Source: JAVBOF01 sp031550915
Lineage (GTDB): Bacteria; Bacillota; Clostridia; Christensenellales; MGBC116941
Direction of reading: 5' to 3'
DNA: 27,074 nt
NCBI GenBank assembly: GCA_031550915.1
Contig: JAVBOF010000123.1
Coordinates: 1-27,074 of the forward strand
Below the pieces are notes generated by a model. It saw only the letters and a list, made by a program, of their open reading frames with translations, was not told where the DNA came from and did not search any database. How positions within the stretch are numbered: position 1 is the first letter of the stretch; each line of letters starts with the position of its first letter. Made by a program: the position numbers and the translations under genes. Positions 24,815 through 27,074 of this stretch are shown in pieces.

Positions 24815-25699
24815 TCAATAAATCCGGTATAATTCCCTGTATTTCCGCGGTTCGGCCTTATCCATCAATACGTTTGCCCCGCTGCTCAACCCAGCTACGC
24901 CACCGTCCCCCATAAGCTGCCGCAGGGATGTCGCCACGGGTATATGCATATCCTTTCTGAGCAGCCTGCATATCGCTATGGTGTTGAGGCAAAGGTTTGC
25001 ATTACCGGCGGGCTCCGCCTCCAGCGGCGTATCCTTTGCCGGAAGGAACGGCCCCATGCCTGCCATGTCGCAGCCAATTTCATCCAGAAGCAAAATATCG
25101 TTAGCGAGGGTCTCGGTGGTTTGTCCGGGAAGGCCTATCATAAAGCCCCCGCCCTTCAGGTATCCAAGCTTGCCCAGCTCTTTCAAAAGACCTACACGTT
25201 TTTTTAGGCTCGCTCCGAAATGTAGTTTTTCATACAGCTCCGCATCTGAGGTTTCATGCTTTATAAGGACCTTATCGGCACCGGCCTCTTTCCATTCCGC
25301 ATATTCGTCAAAACTCCGTTCCCCGAGGCTGAGAGTTATTTCGATATCAGCCAAGGATTTGATGCCACGTATTATTTCTGATAGCATCCGCGAAGTATAA
25401 TATAAATCCTCGCCGGACTGCAGGATGACCGTATTAAAGCCTTTATTTATAGCTTCACGGGCACTTTGCAATATCTCCTGCACGCTCATGCGGTAACGCT
25501 TCAAAATCTTGTTTGGGCCGCGCAAGCCGCAATACTGGCAAGTGCATCTACAATGATTGGAAAACTCGATTATAGCCCGTTTGACGGTCTTTTCCCCTAG
25601 CGTTTCCAATCGCAATACATGTGCTTTTGCTCGCAGTTCATCCGCTTCCTCATCTTTTAACAGCAGCATCTGCTGTATCTCTTTATTGCTCAGGGGCAT
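24815..25699 (-). CDS. hydE: [FeFe] hydrogenase maturase HydE, radical SAM, short form
   Basis: 294 residues, compared with about 350 for the well-studied HydE. HydE acts on an Fe-cysteine precursor supplied by HydG in H-cluster assembly. The radical SAM motif is C50-x3-C54-x2-C57 (HCRCTCQYCGLR), with an extra Cys at 52. Conserved barrel segments follow: LKRYRM, TVILQSGED, LSLGERS, KHETSD, MIGLPGQT, GMGPFLPAKDTPL and GANVLMD. The protein stops right after RKYRELYRIY, where other HydEs continue with a tail carrying an optional second Fe-S site. The start overlaps the end of the TM1266-like gene by 17 bp, with AAGGTG just upstream, so translation is coupled. HydE, not BioB or PylB, by motif and neighbours. 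Confidence 0.95.
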   Translation of the reverse strand: MPLSNKEIQQMLLLKDEEADELRAKAHVLRLETLGEKTVKRAIIEFSNHCRCTCQYCGLRGPNKILKRYRMSVQEILQSAREAINKGFNTVILQSGEDLYYTSRMLSEIIRGIKSLADIEITLSLGERSFDEYAEWKEAGADKVLIKHETSDAELYEKLHFGASLKKRVGLLKELGKLGYLKGGGFMIGLPGQTTETLANDILLLDEIGCDMAGMGPFLPAKDTPLEAEPAGNANLCLNTIAICRLLRKDMHIPVATSLRQLMGDGGVAGLSSGANVLMDKAEPRKYRELYRIY

Positions 25700-25931
25700 A
25701 TTGCACCTTCACCGACGTGTCCTCCAATTTGCCAAGCTTGCCGGAGAGCGATGAGAGTACATCCTGCGGCCCGTCAAGAAAGATAGCAATGATATTCACT
25801 TCACGGGTACGGTATGGGATACCCATCCGTCCTATGATATAATCGCCATATTCATGTAGCAATTCGTTCACGCGTTGAGCTTGCTCGCGCGAGGAGATTA
25901 TTATGCTCATTACAGCCAATCTGTTTGCCAT
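25683..25931 (-). CDS. TM1266-family putative [FeFe] hydrogenase regulator
   Basis: 82 residues from the ATG at 25931, chosen for GGAGG 5 nt upstream; an upstream in-frame start at 25979 has none. Small ACT/NikR-C-like alpha-beta fold: NRLAVMSIIISSREQAQRVN, then YGDYIIGRMGIPYRTREVNIIAI, then LSGKLGKLEDTSVKVQYA. This is the family named iron-only hydrogenase system regulator (TM1266, TIGR03959), which occurs with hydE, hydF and hydG; its ligand and mode of action are not established, and no DNA-binding domain is visible. First gene of the operon, translationally coupled to hydE, behind a leader of about 187 nt with a terminator/antiterminator. Confidence 0.9.
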   Translation of the reverse strand: MANRLAVMSIIISSREQAQRVNELLHEYGDYIIGRMGIPYRTREVNIIAIFLDGPQDVLSSLSGKLGKLEDTSVKVQYAPEQ

Positions 25932-26024
25932 ACCTGCCTCCGATCTTACGTTGTTTGCAGTTTTACCTTTTAAGTACATCTGCTTTTATAGTAGAGCCGT
26001 CCTGTATCCTCAAAGAAAGTGCAC

Positions 26025-26089
26025 AAAAAAACCTTCCCGAACTGCAGGGAAGGCATGCTAAGCAAAAAAGCCAAATGCACTTGCCTTCC
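26025..26089 (-). promoter_or_regulatory. Terminator/antiterminator leader of the hydrogenase-maturation operon (candidate riboswitch or attenuator)
   Basis: Read on the minus strand, CCTTCCC (26047-26053), an 8-nt loop and GGGAAGG (26032-26038) form a 7-bp stem followed by seven T (26025-26031), a strong intrinsic terminator within the leader. The 5' arm overlaps TGCCTTCC (26048-26055), which pairs perfectly over 8 bp with GGAAGGCA upstream (26082-26089), with a further TGC/GCA pairing inside. The two structures exclude each other. Upstream, GACG/CGTC and CGGA/TCCG pairings compete in the first 40 nt. Downstream, TGCACTT can pair with AAGTGCA. Such switching is typical of metabolite- or protein-controlled attenuation; the signal is unknown and I recognise no known riboswitch class. 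Confidence 0.7.
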
Positions 26090-26124
26090 GGATAAGACGA
26101 TTCTACTCCGTCAGGATTATTATA

Positions 26125-26153
26125 ATTATACCGTTTATTGGCATTTATGTCAA
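26125..26153 (-). promoter_or_regulatory. Consensus sigmaA promoter of the TM1266-hydEGF operon
   Basis: Perfect TTGACA (26148-26153), 17-nt spacer and perfect TATAAT (26125-26130) on the minus strand. Predicted start near 26118. Such a strong promoter fits control by a downstream attenuator. Confidence 0.85.
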
Positions 26154-26280
26154 TGAGATAAATTTGGTATAGATTATTTTTTTTTCATGACCCCAAATAA
26201 TTGGAAATAGCATGCGAATATATAAGGCAAAAGGAGCCTTTTGACAAAATATGCAAATATGATAAATTGGAGGAAAAGAA

Positions 26281-26997
26281 ATGAATAAGAAGAGCAACTT
26301 TAAGAGAGTAAGTAAAAAACGTGCAACTGCGTTGATAGTAGCGATAATAACAGCGATCGCCTTGTTGGTCCCGTCAATGGCGTTTGCCGCTTCAGGGCTA
26401 AGCATAAAGAAAATAGAAGTGGAGCGCACGCATATTGAGGTAGATTTCAATCGAGATGTACAGTGGCAGACAGGAAGCTATGCTACGATAAAGGATTCTT
26501 CCGGTAAATCCTTTACGGCAACGCTTTACAACCGTGATGATGATGATTGCGATGTCAAGATATCCAGCTTGCCCGCAGGCAAAAGCTACACCTTGAAGAT
26601 ATACGGAGTGAGCGACTACAGCGGCGTTTCGGCAACACCGAGCCATACCTTCTACATTCCAAAATCTCCAACAAAAGTTTGGATAGAAGAAGTTGACTGT
26701 GAAGGCAGATGGCTGGACATTGATTTCAGCCAGAATATACAATGGAAAAGTGGATATAAAGCAACAATAAAGGATTCGTCCGGAAAGAGCTATTCTGCGA
26801 AAATATATGACAGGGACAACGATAGCTGCGATATGAAAACTAGCGGCCTCAAAAGCGGTAAGTATTACACCCTGACTGTCAGCGGAATTGCCGTCGGCGG
26901 AAAATCTACAAGCGCGTCCATAAAGTTCAAAGCCGGTTATGAGATCAAAACGTATCAAAATTCCACCGGAAAAACATGGAGCGTTTACGATGATTGA
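26281..26997 (+). CDS. Secreted protein with two tandem Ig-like repeats
   Basis: 238 residues. Signal peptide at 1-37 (basic start, long hydrophobic core, cut after AFA). Two homologous beta-sandwich-like repeats follow, about 39-127 and 130-217. Each has a KIEVE/IEEVD opening, an (I/V)DF-x-(R/Q)-(D/N)-(V/I)QW block, the nearly identical ATIKDSSGKS(F/Y), an acidic loop YNRDDDDCDVK or YDRDNDSCDMK with one Cys, and S-x-L-x-(A/S)GK-x-YTL. This looks like an SbsA/Big-type cell-surface module; the acidic loop may bind Ca2+, which is inference. A short tail ends at VYDD with no anchor. The start ATG has GGAGG 7 nt upstream. No convincing promoter is seen. The gap 25932-26280 otherwise holds only the divergent hyd leader and promoter. 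Confidence 0.88.
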   Translation: MNKKSNFKRVSKKRATALIVAIITAIALLVPSMAFAASGLSIKKIEVERTHIEVDFNRDVQWQTGSYATIKDSSGKSFTATLYNRDDDDCDVKISSLPAGKSYTLKIYGVSDYSGVSATPSHTFYIPKSPTKVWIEEVDCEGRWLDIDFSQNIQWKSGYKATIKDSSGKSYSAKIYDRDNDSCDMKTSGLKSGKYYTLTVSGIAVGGKSTSASIKFKAGYEIKTYQNSTGKTWSVYDD

Positions 26998-27074
26998 CGG
27001 TATCAATACCTGCTCTGCGGGCGTCGTGCAGACGTCCGCCAGGGTATGGACTGATAAAAATAATAAAATCGAAG
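26990..27074 (+). CDS. Possible start of a further gene, cut by the right edge
   Basis: An ATG at 26990 overlaps the stop of the Ig-repeat gene (ATGATTGA) in the +1 frame, with GGAG 8 nt upstream, and the frame stays open to the edge (MIDGINTCSAGVVQTSARVW...). It could be a coupled downstream gene, or the continuation of the Ig-repeat protein after a frameshift. Only 28 codons are visible, too few to identify. Confidence 0.35.
   Translation, partial: MIDGINTCSAGVVQTSARVWTDKNNKIE

Noticed and set aside
26241..26268. Promoter TTGACA with TAAATT before the Ig-repeat gene
   Set aside because: The start would fall about 6 nt before the ATG and exclude the good Shine-Dalgarno site from the message.

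Overview
The window reads as chromosomal DNA of an anaerobic, Gram-positive, Clostridia-type member of the Bacillota. This rests on RpoB and RpoC of Firmicutes type, strong Shine-Dalgarno sites, frequent TTG starts, a CwlD-like amidase, Mini-III RNase and a complete [FeFe]-hydrogenase maturation operon. I cannot name the genus. There are no tRNA or rRNA genes, insertion sequences, phage genes or CRISPR arrays. Most of the window is housekeeping DNA with lineage-specific genes in between.

Layout. 1-1365 (minus): the N-terminal part of mrnC, which runs off the left edge, and a secreted leucine-rich/Big_2 surface protein ending at a terminator. 1404-9266 (plus): a consensus promoter, a structured leader of about 170 nt, then rpoB and rpoC, with a hairpin after rpoC. 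9323-10063: a cysteine-rich two-helix membrane protein of unknown function. 10127-10903 (minus): a YcdX-type PHP phosphoesterase. 11068-12860 (plus): a DUF1461 membrane protein coupled to tsaD. 12861-13589: a gene-free AT-rich gap with a cluster of DnaA-box-like sites bracketed by a 14-bp direct repeat. 13590-14291 (plus): CwlD-like amidase. 14356-16113 (minus): membrane-anchored PQQ-like beta-propeller. 16494-20116 (plus): a PAS-GGDEF-degenerate EAL-HDOD protein, xth exonuclease III and an AIM24-family protein, probably one transcript. 20248-20940: MgtC/SapB membrane protein with its own promoter and terminator. 21058-22230: an unrecognised protein with what looks like two PH-like repeats. 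22234-25931 (minus): the operon TM1266-like regulator, hydE, hydG, hydF. 26281-26997 (plus): a secreted protein with two Ig-like repeats, and perhaps the start of another gene at the right edge.

The strongest candidate for something undescribed is the leader of the hydrogenase-maturation operon. A perfect consensus promoter (26125-26153) is followed by an intrinsic terminator (26025-26053) whose 5' arm can instead pair with an upstream segment (26082-26089). That is the layout of a riboswitch or attenuator controlling H-cluster assembly genes, and I do not recognise it as a known riboswitch class. In the same operon HydE lacks the usual C-terminal cysteine region and HydF has a degenerate G4 GTPase motif. 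Other items worth a look are the DnaA-box cluster with flanking direct repeats, the four-domain c-di-GMP-type protein, and rpoB expressed from its own promoter rather than following rplJL.
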